A stretch of DNA of 64,000 nucleotides from contig JAWWNJ010000185.1 in the NCBI GenBank assembly GCA_037176885.1, positions 186,001-250,000 on the forward strand, in the 5' to 3' direction. The notes beneath the pieces are model-generated. The model made no database searches and was not told where the DNA came from. It saw only the letters and a program-made list of their open reading frames with translations. The position numbers and the translations under genes were made by a program. This DNA is from Favolaschia claudopus. Taxonomy: Eukaryota; Basidiomycota; Agaricomycetes; Agaricales; Mycenaceae. Below, in pieces: positions 30,477-43,642 of this stretch (the first letter of the stretch is position 1; the number at the start of each line of letters is the position of its first letter).

Positions 30477-33400
30477 GACGAGGAAAGCATATGTAAATGA
30501 TGCATAGCGGAAGTGAAGTGAAGGGGTGATGGTTAGAGAGGCGGTGTGTGTGGGGAATATTAATGTGGAAATAGAGAGAAGAGAATGAAACTTGCCGAGG
30601 TGACGGTACGCGCGGAGGGGATAGGAGGGCGAAGCAGCACGCAGGAGAGCCAAACGAAGAGAGAGGGAAAAAAAGACGCAAACAAAAAGCAGAGCTTGAC
30701 CCCTATAATCCTCCACCAGGTCGAAGACCGCTCCTGGAAAATGTCGCGCGGGCGGAAACACCACGAGAAAGTGAAAGCCCGTCGCATGACCCATACAATT
30801 GCCTCGTCGATATCGATATCAGCCGCATTGAGCACCCATTGGCCCAGACGACGTCAAGGGGTTTGCGCGCGGGTCGACGTATGTTGGGGTATGTGTCACG
30901 AGCCGGTCTCCGTCGCACAAGGGGTCGTCAACATCGACGTCTCGTGTATGCGGAGGGGCTATATGACGTCGAAGGTGTCTGCCGCACACTACGAGTACTT
31001 GGTAGAAATCGATGCTTTACCGCCGACGTCGCTCTCCTCGGCATTCCACCGCCGCGTGTGATTGCAATAGTCAGTTTCGGTCGATACAGTGTCGGTATCG
31101 GCCCTCGGGCTACTTCCGCGTGAGCCGATACCGCCGCCTCTGTCTCGCTCATGTACGCGCTATGCTCGTCGTCGAGCGCATCACATCGTATCGTAAGCGC
31201 AGCCAGCCGGACGACGTCGACGTCGAAGTGGACGTATCACCTCTGTCTAGATCCATCTCCACCACTGGCGGGATTGGAAGTCCGATCCATCCGAATCTTA
31301 ACGCCATGACAAGCAAGCAAGCAAGTACACGGGTATCCGTGGAGCAGACGTAGGACGCCCTTTGGACTCGGAAAACGAGTTACCACGGTGCGATGGCTGG
31401 CGAAACAGCCGAATTTATTTATGTAGAGAATCTTGTTGGGGTTTGCAGATCGGCTTCGGTGGCTTCGTCTTCAGGTGACTGGTACTGCTATTGTTCGGTG
31501 CCGTGCCGTGCGCCGACGGGCTATTGCACTAGCGAAGAAAAGAGATGTCAGCCACGACGAATCGATGAGCAGATGAGAAAGACGAAAAGCGAGGCGGGCG
31601 GAGAAACACAAACGAGACCCATTCGTTTACGAGACAAAGGACGGGTAAGAGATGTCGATGAAGTGAGAAGGGAACACGAGCGAGGTAGGTGGACAGTGGA
31701 GAGTGGATGGATAGGTATGTAGGCGGATGTGCGTGGTACAAGCGGAAGAGCAAGAGAACGAGCAGGAACGTCGAAGAATACATACAAGTCGAGTGTATGC
31801 AATGAAAGAAGGAGAGAAAAGAATGAGGACGGGGACAGTGTAGCAGGGTGAGGTACGAGGAGAGTGTGTCGAGAATGGGCATGTACGTGAAGAGAGATAC
31901 TGTGTCGTTGGGAGGGGCAAGCCCAAGGGAACCGAGAGAGAGAGAGGGTTGGGGCGGGGTAGGAGGCGTATAGAGTAAAGGATGGAGAACGCACCGGTAA
32001 AAATCCCTCTGTTCCTCACTCTTGACGGCAAAGCCATGCTCGGCGCACGGCAATCCTTGAAATCCGCAACGTAATGTGTCGCGCCAATGGCCAACGACCT
32101 TGAAGTAGACGAAGCCGGCGGACAGGTAGGGCCGCCCTACCTATCACTAGGGCGAACTCAGGGAACGCAGTGACGAGGTCTGGAGAGTGGATGCCTCAGC
32201 GAGTGATCCATCATTGTCGGTATGAGTGCGTCTATAGAAAGAGATTTCAGCCTGGCGTAGTCGAAGACAAGAGAGGATGGGCAGAAGGAGGAACGGACGG
32301 CAAGTAACATTGGGGGGAGGTAAATCGAGTGGAGTGAAGCGGAGGTAGACTTATATCGTAGGGAGAAACGAGGGGATGGGTGTGAGGATGAGGGGGAAAG
32401 AAACCAACGAGGATGCGAAGGGCGAGGAAAGGGGGCAGGATGTGTATGATGTGAAAGAAGTGCGATAACGCACACATATATTGCGAACACGACCTTCCAC
32501 CTTCAGGTTTGTGCTTGTACCTCGCGCCAACGAGCAACTTGAAGCTTTTGAGATTGAAGTCAAGGGCAAGGCGGGACACGTCGAGAGCGATAGCGTGTAT
32601 TGTCGGGAGAAGATGCGCCGGAAAAGAAAGACGGCGCCTAAGTTGCAGCAGACAGCGAGCGCTTCCGAGTCGGTCGAGAGACGCGAGGAGCGGCGAGCAC
32701 TGCGGACTATGAGGATGAATATCAGCCTCGTTTGTCGACGAAACACAATTGGATCGGTATAAGATGAAAGAGATAACAAAGCGAGAAGGAGGGTGACGTA
32801 GTGAGCTTATCAAGTCGCGAGACACGAGAAGTGAGGGTGGATGAATCCAAGTTTAAGGAAGAAACGAGCCGTAGGAGAAAAACGGGTGGCGTAACATGTC
32901 GAAAGATAACAGAAGGAAGGGAAGGCCAGAAAATCAGAGGGATATGAAACCACCGTTGCGATCCCTTAGACCCAACTGTCTTACTTGGCCTCGTCGACCC
33001 TCGAGAGGCGGCCTACAGTCCTTGGCTAACTCGTGCGGATACTCATGTCCAGCGACGTTGGAGCAGAGGTTTGCAGTGCAGATTCAGTGACATTCTTGGA
33101 GCCGGGGAGGGGTCCCGCATAAGTAGACGTCGAGTGGCGGTGGCATTCAGCGGTGCCTGGGGTCGTCGCTTGAAGGTCTCTACACTGTATCAGGATTCAG
33201 CATCCTGCAGCACTCGACGAATGATTTGAAAACTCACCTGCTTAACTGTTACAAAGTTCAAACCTGCGATTCAGTGCGTGCAAAGACATTTTCGTCGCGG
33301 CGTTATAGACCAATGGCGCCAGTTTTTGTCGGCTGGGTTCAGGAGGCGTCAAGCAAAGCGTTGACTCGGTTGAGTGCAACGAGGAAAGAGAAGAGAACAC

Positions 33401-33490
33401 GGTAACGTGACTGATCAATATTCGGCCTTCGGGGCCGAGGCACACGCGCATTCGTACCCTCTTTTCCTGAATTTCATGCAGCTCCAGACC
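30477..33490. repeat. Diverged ~3-kb direct repeat, copy 1
   Basis: Blocks shared with 39795-42725 in the same order and strand. Near the start: GCATATGTA, then GAAGGGGTGATG, GTGTGTGGGGAAT and CGAGGTGACGGTACGCGCGG. In the middle: CTTCAGGTGACTGGT. At the end: GAACACGGTAACGTGAC and CTTCGG. The minus strand is CT-rich and shows long but unconvincing frames. No protein domain is seen. Confidence 0.7.
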
Positions 33491-34354
33491 CTTCCCAAAC
33501 CACGCCAGCCCAAAGACAGCATTCAATCGTGTTCCGACTCAAAAGTGCACGAAAACATTCGCCATGAACCAATTACTCCCAATGCCCTAACTGAACAGGT
33601 TACTTCTGCAAGCACCATTTTTGGCGTGAGCATATTTAGCTAGAGGCTAGATCTATCCACAACACACCGTAAAATTTTTGATTCACTATAAATATCCAAC
33701 AGATATAATTGATGGACCGTTTTTATCTGCTTGGGAGACCTTAACGGTGTTGTCTCTCGACATATCGAACAGGTTGAAAAAAAAGCTGAACTCTCATCCC
33801 ACGTCCCCAGTCCACTCCTGTAAAGTCCCAGCACATCCTCAAGGCAACTCGGTAAAAGAAAAATGTGCAATTACCTCAGCCGAGTGATGTCCAGCTCTGT
33901 CCTAATCCTCCCAAAGGAAAATTAACAAATGCAATTCCCTTCACACTGCATAGCCACTACACAAAAAACTCAACTCAAATCTTTTATCGATCCACACCCG
34001 CATTGAATAGCCAAGTTCAGGGTTGGCATAGCTATATGGCCATCCTACAAGGAGATGAATCCATTGTACTTCATCTCAGCTCCCAGTTTTCGATAAAAAG
34101 CTGGACCAATCTGAGGAGGAGCTTTGAGATTAACAAGTCCTAGCTGCAATGACATTAACTTGAACTGCTTTTGAAGTTTGTTTGAAGCATTGTTGGTAGA
34201 CTGTGCTACAAGTCTTGCAAGTGAATGACAGTTGAATAAATTATGATTCAATTCAATAGTGGCTCAGCATACATAGAAAATCTAGGCTATATATATTGTG
34301 AACACAGAAAGTAGACCCATATAGAATTTATCATACTAAAAGCTGAAATAATTC
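33491..34354. other. Intergenic, AT-rich
   Basis: Short frames only. It contains the presumed 3' untranslated region of the NLR-like gene. Confidence 0.4.
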
Positions 34355-37300
34355 CTACTCTACAGCACCTGTAACCTCATGTTCAATCTCAACTCCGGAC
34401 CTTTCGATCAAAGCAGAAACAATCTGCCCCGGAACTTGTAGGTTAACAAGTTTTTCCAAGGCATGTTGATTGTTCTCAGAATCTTTGAGACAAGTGAGCT
34501 GGGAGTCAACTACAGCTACACTTTTGGTCTGAGAAGATTGCTCGAACAATTGCCTAGCTTGTAACCAAAAGGTCTTGGCCTTAACCTGGTCTCCCTGTTT
34601 GTGTACCAGGTCACCAAGGCGTAGCATACACTCTGCACGATATTGATGGATGTCCATGAAAGTGAAGCCCTCTAAAGCCACAGTATATAGAGCCATTGCA
34701 GTGAGCTCATCTTCAGCCACAAGAATATCTCCCAAAAATAAGAGAGCTTTATGAACTTCAAGTTTTTGTTGACAGTGTATAGCATAGCTCAAGTAAACCA
34801 GGGTACTTATTGGCTGTCGCTCTGATGATGGCCAAAGTTTGGGATTGCCAAGTTTCTCAAGGCAATGAGGTTCAACTCTCCTATTGCTACCTCTAGCAGT
34901 GGAGAGAACTTTATCAAACTGAAGTCGTGCCAAGTTTATGTTGCCATGCTTCAGAGTTAATTCTGCTTCAATCATGTCGCAGACAAGTACATCTCTCCCT
35001 AGTCCACCAAGAATAGTTCTTGCAGTGCCCAACTTTTGGGCTGTATGGGATGTAACCTCATCTTTGGCAATCTCAATATACACTGAATTGATGAGTGCAT
35101 AGGCATAAGAATGATCATTGTTATCAGCAGATGTATTCTGTAAAACCTGATCAAAAATCATTTGTGCTTCAGTAAACTCTGATTTTTTCAAATGAATTTC
35201 TGCTTGGTGCGACAGTGCTATATAATGAAGATGTCCACCAGACAGGCCACAGATATGAATAGCTTGCTGTGATCTTTTGATCTCAGATATAGCCTCCTTG
35301 AAATCACCGGCATCTATCAATAAGTGTGCTTTGACAATACATGCTTGGGCTTCTTCATAGAAACTTCCTGATAAACGAGAAAGTTGTTGTGCTTTGGATG
35401 CATAGATATCTGCATCCTTATAATTTCCACAGGCCCAAGTTATAACACACATCTGCTCAAGAGCAGAGCATTGGGTGAGGGTGTTACCACTGGACTCAGA
35501 TAAATCATATGCTATTTGAAAATATTTTTTGGCCAGAACCAGAGTCAATTGGCGGTTCAAGAAATGGGTTCCTAGGCTGCCATAAAATTTGGCTAGAGCA
35601 GTATTCATTCAGATGATCATTAGAATGAATAACAAACATACCTTGAAGAGGGACATCACTTATCTGGTTAAAAACAGGAATCAAATTTTCTGCAATCCAC
35701 TCTTCTGAAAGGAGCCACTTGTGCCGATACGACAGCAAGTCTTCAACAAGGAAATTTGCCTCTATATGTTTGTCTGCCAGCATAGGTAACATAGATTCAA
35801 CCTGATCCATCAAGGGCATTGATTGCCTGCCAGTAATCCGATAGAAGGAGTTCAAATTGAGGACACAGTATATGACATCCTTGATGTTTGAAGAGACAGA
35901 GTTTAAACCTTGTTGCAGAATTTGTTGTAAATTCGCAAGATTGCGAGTTATCTGGTTGATCACATAGTGAAGCTCCTCCCCTTGGAAGCTGGTATACATC
36001 CGTGAAACAGAATAAAAATAAGCTTGAAGGCATTGTATCATTGCCTGAGAAGGAGGCATGTACTGTTGCATATATTCTTTCACTGGAACGAGAGACCTGA
36101 GTCGTTGTTTGTTGTCTTGATATGCCAGAGAAGTAGCAAGCAGTATAGACTTGCACTTCAAAACATGTATAATGGGTAGTTTGCTCTGCACTAGTTCAAC
36201 ATCAGAGAGTCCATCAGGAAGAATTGAGAGCAGGCTCAGTAGTTCTTTGCTTTGTGCTGTGACTCTTGGGCTAGACAGAGATAGGCCAATAGAGACATCA
36301 AGATTTGATCTTCGATCATAGCCCATAGCAAGAGCTGATGTGTGCTCTTCTTCCCAGCGAGTTGAGATTGTGGAAAGACCTTCATAGTCTACTAAGTTTG
36401 CCATAAGATCAACAGCCAGAGGCATGTAGTCTGTGAACTGAAGCACTCGATTTATCTCTTCAGTATCATAACTGTTGTCAGTGATATCCATAAATGTCTG
36501 TAGTGCAGCATCCTGAGAGAGAGGTTGTAGAGGAGGTAGAAATGGTCGAGTCCATTGAACTTTCTTTGGCCGCTCCACACCCCGCATTGTGATCTGCATG
36601 ATGTGAGTTAGAATTTTATGGCAATGAATGAAACATACAATCAAAGCAAGATGGGCAACATCATCTAGCATAGAGAGGAATTGTTCCACTGTATGTTGTG
36701 ATTCTGGTATGTCCCATATTGTTTCCAAGTTGTCCAGGACCAGAAGGCAGTCCTGAGTCTTCTGAAAGTAGTGGACAACAGAATTGGTAAGGTCAGGGGC
36801 TGGATCCAATCCAACATGCAGTCCAACCAGAGCAGCAAGGTCAATGCTGTTGCCCGCAGATTCAGCACTAACAAAGAACCTGTGTTTAAACTTGGCCAAC
36901 ATATATGGATGGTGAAGAACCACTCTTGCGAGGCTTGTTTTGCCCATTCCACCTCCTCCAAGGATTGCAATCCGTGGTAGCATCTTGTTTTCAAACATTT
37001 CCAGTATGATCTGCACCTCTGAGTCACGACCGTGAAACACTTTTGGAATAGGTGGTAGGAATGAAAAAGAATTTGAGCTAGAGGCTGGTCAATTCACGCC
37101 ATGTGAAGCCTGGGCTGTAAAGTACCTGTTTTTTGATAAATTCATACTCTTGTATACCTGCTTCTCAAAATCAGCTAAAACTCACACATTCTTACTGCAG
37201 CTCACAGATGACATGTCTGAAGTTGTAGTGGCAGCATCCGAGGATTCCTGTATTAATCTGAGTAATTCTTGATGCATGTTTTCCAGTCTTTCCTCCAGCT

Positions 37301-37950
37301 CTTGGCTGTTGGTTATGAGCTTGAGTGTAGTGTCAATCTAGATTGATGTTGCAAAAGATTAATGCAAGATGAATACACTGAATTGATTGACTCTGTTTCT
37401 ACCTTGAAAACTTCAACAGCTTGAGCTAGGCCAGCTTGACAGTCTTTCAATAAGTTATTGCCCTCAGCAAGACGGAACAATTGCTTGATTTTATTTCCAT
37501 CTTGCTGAGCTTCTAGAAAGACATATATTTTGCGGAGAGTTCTATGATGATGATTGAGTATCATGGCTCTCCTTCTAGATAATTTGGATTCACTCTACAA
37601 ATCTACCAATATGATTAAGAGTGTCCACTGGCAGAGAACCAGGGACCTCAGCCTTGATATGAAGGTTGACAATTTCACATATGATTTTATGAGTGGTTTC
37701 CATGAGTTCAATGCATTCGCTTTTGTTCTGTTTGACACCCTGAATGCTATAGTGAGCAAATCTGCATTGTAATTGACTTGAGGGCACTTACTCGGACAGC
37801 ATCAATCAAACCTTGAAGCACAGTGGACATTGGGTGAATAAATGGGGGACCAAGGGCATCATCAAGTGCATGCAAGATGGTCACAAGAGGCTTGAACAGG
37901 CTTGTCATGTTCTCGAGGCGCACATCAGCTAGGCTGGGTTGTCGAGGCAT
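34355..37950 (-). CDS. NLR-like protein: helical bundle, NB-ARC, TPR repeats (1,073 aa)
   Basis: Seven exons on the minus strand: 37950-37792, 37739-37594, 37541-37403, 37337-37196, 37084-36639, 36593-35642, 35592-34355. The joined frame is 3,222 nt. Residues 1-~190 match the four-helix (MLKL-N-like) region seen in many Agaricomycete NLRs. The nucleotide-binding domain starts with FHGRD; the Walker A GGGGMGKTS is at ~238-246 and the Walker B LLVLDN at ~309-314. TPR-type helical repeats fill the last ~415 residues. The 45-nt intron at 36594-36638 is in frame and could be missed; removing it restores the family-like LALI-ITMRG join. NLRs of this kind are thought to act as intracellular sensors and in fungal self/non-self or immune responses; the trigger here is unknown. 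Base composition is visibly more AT-rich than the neighbours. Confidence 0.88.
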
Positions 37951-39794
37951 CTTACAAGACAGGAAGGGGAGTGCATTACTGTTCGAATTACGCACTTTAT
38001 ATCACAACAAAGGCTGTGTGTGGTGCCACGATCAGGAATTTATCACCAAGACCAAAGATGTGCAATCACATCGCAAAATGAGAAATTTCTAGTTGACCAC
38101 TTTTTCTGCACCCAGTGGAAGGGAAAGTAAAGGAAAACCTTTCAGCATCACAGTAGGTGACTCCACAAGGCGGTGCTTTCCAGAGTACTCACTGGGGCAC
38201 AGAAAGTAAACCAGAAACAATAGCAATCTGCACCCGCAGAAAGCACTGACTCTCACAGAAGGCAATTCAGGAAATGATTGCACAGAAATCAGGTTTCTAC
38301 TCGGGGTTCTGCGCTGCAACTATAATTTGAAATTCCACAAAAGCGCCACGCCGACGTGATACATTCCGCCCACAATAGCCTTGGTGTGTGGCCTATGGGA
38401 GACCGGGATATGTATAGTGGACACACTCTCATCATTTGTATCAAGCACGGAGTGGGAGGTTATACAATTTGTCACGTACAGCATCGGCATGGTGTTCAGC
38501 GGTGAGAACGAGCTGGGAACAGGAACACTATCGGCCACATTGACTGTCAAAAGAAGAGAAACAAAGAAGAGTGGTATGCGCTCATCTTGAATTTAGAACA
38601 GATGGAAGGCTACGCAGAGACGGATTTGATATGGGGAGGTGTACCATCTGCCCGCGCATCCCTCTATATGACAAGAGAACTGAATCGGACTTAACACTAA
38701 ATGAAAACGACATCAATCCAACTGTCGCCTAACACCGGAGATCATAGCTGAAGACATCACCAGGTGAGATGCCCCACAACATCGCCCCACACCACACTTG
38801 AAACGGTTAGGTCTAGATCTGGAAGGGAAAAAAAGCTATGTCGGTATACAAAGTCGAGCACCAGCAGCAAGGAAACGGAATGGAAACGCGGAAGATTCCG
38901 GCAATCGGGACTACAAAAAAGCAAAGGATTTCGGGGTGGACGAGGGTACGGAGATCAGGCGTACGTACGGCGAGGAAAGGAAACGCAGGGGCGAAGAGCA
39001 GGTACAGTACGGCGTGGAGGAAGGAAGCGTGAAGGAGGGGTAGTAAGGCGAAAGCACCAGCGAGGAGAAAAGCACGCACCCGTAGATATATCCACTTGAA
39101 TCGAGTCTCCCCACTCACACGATCTAAGGCAATGCCGGAGTGTCTTGAGACCTGCCCGACGCGTCGGACGGCTTCCCACAAGCATATCCCGTGATGGCGT
39201 GAAGTGACGAGATGTCGATCCCCTTAGCACGCACGGCATCGGAGTGTCGAACATGGGATTCAAGGCGGCCACGGTGGCAGAGGCAACGTCGACGAGCTTC
39301 AAGATAGGCACGAGATGAAGCTGAGGACGAAGATAGTCAGCCCCGCAGATCAAGAAAACGGAAAGACAGACCGGAGGGTCTTTGCCAGACAGATGGAAAA
39401 GAACATTCAGGACAAAGAAACGCACATCCTTACCCACCAGGCGACATTCATAGCACGATACAGAACCTCTAAAGCTTTCATCGTGCGTCGGGGTAGAGTG
39501 GACGTCACTACACAAAAACGACACCCGACCATGCGCGATCCCTGCCGCCTCCCAGCACCCTCAATTCCACCGTGTCGCCGGAGCAAGCCACCAGTCTCGA
39601 CAGAGACACACGTCGGCGGAATCGAAGAGATCACCTGAACTTCCTTCCCGACCAATCAGCATCCGCACACCCTCCCACATCCTTCGACACAAAGCAGATA
39701 TGCATCGTATCGACCACTCTGCACATCGAGCGCAGATCCGATAGAGAAAGAAAGCGAATGGCGCCTCAAAGAGTAAATCAATCAAGCGAAGAAG
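37951..39794. other. Intergenic between NLR gene and repeat copy 2
   Basis: No gene is recognised. From ~38760 the sequence becomes GA-rich on the plus strand and resembles parts of the ~3-kb repeat. The region just above 37950 should hold the NLR promoter, but I see no clear box. Confidence 0.4.
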
Positions 39795-42725
39795 GCATAT
39801 GTACATGTAGAGGATGATTGGGATGTGTGGCGAAGTGATGTGAAGGGGTGATGATTAGAGGCGAGGAGTGTGTGGGGAATGTGGAACTAGAGAGAAGAGA
39901 ACGAAAGCCGAGGTGACGGTACGCGCGGGGCGGGTAGGAGGTCGGAGCAGCACGCAGGAGAGCCAAACCAAGAGAGGGAAAGAAGAGGCAAAGAAAAAGT
40001 GCTAGCAGAGCCAACGACCAGATACACCCTTTCCATATAGACCCCAAAGCATCGCCGTCGCCCAACTCAAGTCATCCTCCAGCCTTGCTCCAGCCACCCT
40101 CTGCGTCGAAGAAGGCTCCTGCAAAAATTCGCAGGCGGGCGCGAACATCATGCGAAAGTCAGAGCCTGTCACGTAACCCACAATATTGTCTCGTCAATAT
40201 CGATGTCAAACGCATCGAGCACCCATTGGGCCAGACGACGTCGAGGTTTGCGAGCGGATCAAGGCATGTATCACGAGCCATGCCCCGGCGTACAAGGCGT
40301 ACGATTATCCTCTTCGCCCAACCCAGGCATTCGCCAGCTACCAATCTCTGGGTCGAAGAACGCTCCTGCAAGACGATGCAGGCAGGCCGGGACACCACAC
40401 AGAAGACATCCACTGTCGTACGAGGCATATACCTTCCTGGTCGATATCGACCTCCTGCGTACCCGGATGGGACCATACAAGGTCGAGAACTCTGCGCATG
40501 CCTCTCAAGCAACCTCCACGTCTTACGCAACGTTTGCAAACCCCCGCGCACACCCAAGCATCCCATCCCACCCCGCGACGATGCTATCGACGCACCCGAA
40601 TACACATACCATTCCCCCTACCATTGCCGCCGCACCCCGTCGCCCAACACAGGCATCCTCCGGCCGAAGCATCGATCCTGCAAAACATCGCGGGCAGGCT
40701 GGGACACCACTCGAAAGCTAGTCCCCGTCGCATGGGGATTGTCCTCTCGAAGTCGACGTCCCGCGTATCGGGATGAGGCCATACAAGCTCGAGGGTGTCG
40801 CGCGTGCCTCTCAAGCAACCCCCACGTCTTACGCAAACCCTCGGGCACACCCCACACCCCATCCCGTAGCGACGATGCTGTCGACGCACCCGAATATCCT
40901 ACAAGTCCCACTGCGCCGCCCTCGCCCAACTCAAACCTCCGAGTCCTCCATCTCGACCATGCTCTAAAAGGTCGCGGGCAGGCGGAGACACCAAGGGAGT
41001 GAGTTCCGAGCGACTCGGAGTCACCGTCGGATGACGCCATGGGGAGCTGTCGATGGTCAATGATCAATATCGATGTCGACGACATCCAGGACCCCTGCCC
41101 CAGCCCTGATACGGTATCCTTCATACGCGCACCATGACGATCGACATCGAGTATCACCCCCATACGCGCACACCAGCGCCTGTGCACCCGAATCCGAATC
41201 TACGAACGACCGCTTGTCAGCCACGTCGATCCAGCAAGTGGAGGAGGGAAGAGGTCGAGACGGGTAGCGAGTACGAAGGGAGATAAGGTGGGTTGTATGT
41301 CGATGAAAGGGGAAACGAGCGGGGGATACACGTATGAAAGAAACAGTGCGGATGGTCCGCGGTGCGGACGCGCCCGGGAATAAGGTGACGGGCGGGGCTT
41401 GCAAGCAAGCAATGCGTGGTGATACACACCAGGAGACTTCGAATGAAACAAGACGGGAGGGAAAGAAACGCACCGTACCACCCGCCACCCACCATTCTAC
41501 TTCAATTCTCTAACCTCGGAAACAAAGAAACCCCAGCGCGATGCATAAAGCAGCGGAATCTCCGATACAGATATTCTCGGTTGAACCATCGGATTGGATT
41601 TGGCGCGGTCGCCTTCAGGTGACTGGTGCTGTTATCGTCAAGCGTCGAGCGTCGCCGGCCGGTGCGTACACTGAGAAAGAAAAGAGGTGTGAGCAAGGTT
41701 ATATGGATTGGCAGACAACACGACAGCAGGTAGCAGAAGCGAAAGATAGTCTATCCTCTGGATGTAACGCACGCCCGAGGCGTATTCCTATGCAAGGAAC
41801 GCCAAAATACAGAAAAAGACGGGGAAGGGGACAGAGACAGGGTACAATTCCAAAGGAAAAGGGAGGAAGCAGGAAAGCGGAACAAGGGGTGAAGAGGATG
41901 TATCGAGTAACAGTTATGTAGGCGTGTGTATGTGGCGAAGAAGAGTGAGGAGCAAGTTGTGTGGGTGGACGGAGGCAACAATATGACTACAGAAGGAACG
42001 GAGCCGCACAGACAAGGGAAAACAATGGGCGGCAACAAATGTGGAGATGTGGTGAGAATCAACGCACCGTACGAGCTACGCTGTTGCTCTTGTGCATCGG
42101 CAACGGTAGAGCCAGATCCACCGTTGATTCTCTGACAGTATTCCGCGCGTTGACATCAGCAGCCAGTCCAGCCTTCATGAAAGCATTGAAATCAAGGTCG
42201 ACGGAAACGACGGAACTGCTGTTAAAAGCCAACGACTGGGTTTCGAGAGCGAATGGCCGGCAGAAAGAAGCACGGCGCTGAGGTTTCAGCCAACAAGGAG
42301 CGATGCGCAATTGCTGGTACGAGGGCGTCTATGAGAAGAGGTGTGAGCCGGTGAGAAGCAGTCGTATCGGGCGGGGTATGCGGCTATCCGAGTGCATTGC
42401 TCCAAGTCGTGGCGCGAAGGTCTAGTATATCACCATGAACACCCTCTCAATACGTTTGCAAGTGACTCACCTGCAGCCTGGATAAAATGCCCTCAACGTC
42501 CAATCCTGCTACTTATATTATCCTGCGTGCGCAAAGAGATTGTCTAAGTGGTGGCATCGCATAGCGCCGGTCTTCATCGTCTACTGAGCAGGCAGCGTCG
42601 GGGCAACGTCGGGGGGGGCGAGGGAAGGGAAGGAAAAAGAACACGGTAACGTGACAGATCGCGACTCCGGCTTCGGGCCGATGCACTCGCACATTTCGGA
42701 CCCTTTCAACTTCATGCACTTGACC
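39795..42725. repeat. Diverged ~3-kb direct repeat, copy 2, with internal tandem units
   Basis: Counterpart of 30477-33490. It is expanded internally: units beginning with CGCCCAAC recur at about 40047, 40315, 40642 and 40924 (spacing 268, 327, 282 bp), sharing stretches such as TCAAGCAACC and ACGTCTTACGCAA. Frames up to 305 codons across it follow the repeat and are not considered genes. Confidence 0.7.
40047..41000. repeat. Tandem repeat, ~270-330-bp units, 3-4 copies
   Basis: The second (40315) and third (40642) units are the most alike: both contain GGCAGG-C-GGGACACCAC, CATACAAG-TCGAG, TCTCAAGCAACC and GACGATGCT-TCGACGCACCCGAATA. The outer units are partial. Copy 1 (30.7 kb) has only one such unit. 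Confidence 0.7.
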
Positions 42726-43283
42726 GAACGAAAAATGACCTGAGATGTGGAAGCCTTCCGGCAGTCCAGCTTGTCCAGCTGCTGCTGCTCTATTTATTTC
42801 GTAAAGGCTTGGCCCGGCGTGTCACGATGCCATTCTTTCAACCTCCCTTCGCTTCTCCCTTTCGCCCCGCCATCTGCAACAAGAACAAGTACCTCAACTC
42901 GCCCTGTACGCAGCACAAATTTACTCTCTAATTTTGCCTTGTACTGTTACAGAGCGCGCACGCGCTTGTCAAGATCTCCCGTGAAGGCGGCAGCATGTTG
43001 TGCCAGCAACAATGTGCAGGCAATAATAACGGGCAACGATAGCAGGCAACGATCAACAGCGGTTGGTGTAAGCGGCAGCCTAGCGTTGGTACTTTCAATT
43101 CTGTCATTGTCAATTGAATCATTCAATTATTTCCTATTCTCCGTTTCTCATGGATTAGCACCTGTACTTTACGTTGTGTTCTCTTGGCTATCATACAAAA
43201 CCCTCCTCGAATAAAGACGCAAATCAATATTGCAATCCGTTTCGAGCCACCCACTCGGCCAGCAAATCATACAGCCAATTAGC

Positions 43284-43642
43284 ATGCGTTTTGCACTTGC
43301 AACCTCTCTGCTCCTGCTCGTCACGAGCGCTCACGCTCTTCCTCTTCCTCTCGGCAAGCGCGGCGTCTGCCAAACCCGCCGAGGGAACGACGTCGGTGAC
43401 GGCTGCGTGCGTTTTCGAAACCAAGTAAAGTTACCGGCGCGATCTTGTACATCCTATCTTACAGATTTGGGGGAGTCGAAGCGTCGAGGATACCGGCGTT
43501 GCGCAACTAAAGAAACGCGAAGTCTGCCAGACCCGCCGTGGAAAGGAGGACGACGACTGCGTACGTTTATATTTGCTGACGCGTTCAAATCGTGATCAAT
43601 GGATTACTGACTGGATTTTTTTTGTAGATCTGGGGGGACTAA
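43284..43642 (+). CDS. Secreted Kex2-type repeat peptide precursor (77 aa, two units)
   Basis: Three exons, 43284-43406, 43465-43560 and 43628-43642 (234 nt). Residues 1-18 form a clear signal peptide (MRFALATSLLLL...AHA). Two units follow, each after Lys-Arg: the first begins GVCQTRRG, the second EVCQTRRG; each has a second Cys then IWG. Each unit is cut by a phase-0 intron directly after that second Cys codon, so the gene arose by exon duplication. Lys-Arg is the cleavage site of the Golgi protease Kex2, so short peptides with one Cys pair each are expected outside the cell. This layout is known from fungal repeat-peptide precursors, including some RiPP precursors; the core sequence here is not one I recognise. 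Function unknown. The next gene, a DUF6534 protein, converges on it. Confidence 0.75.

Noticed and set aside
31529..32825. Long CT-rich minus-strand frames (up to 192 codons)
   Set aside because: Overlapping frames in all phases of a purine/pyrimidine-biased repeat; low-complexity Ser/Pro/Leu products with no domain.
40085..41002. 305-codon plus-strand frame
   Set aside because: It follows the tandem repeat unit by unit, and frames are also open in other phases; no protein signature.
30477..42725. The two ~3-kb repeats as LTRs of one giant retroelement
   Set aside because: They are strongly diverged, lack clear TG/CA ends, PBS or PPT, and the interval between them holds an NLR gene and no gag or pol.
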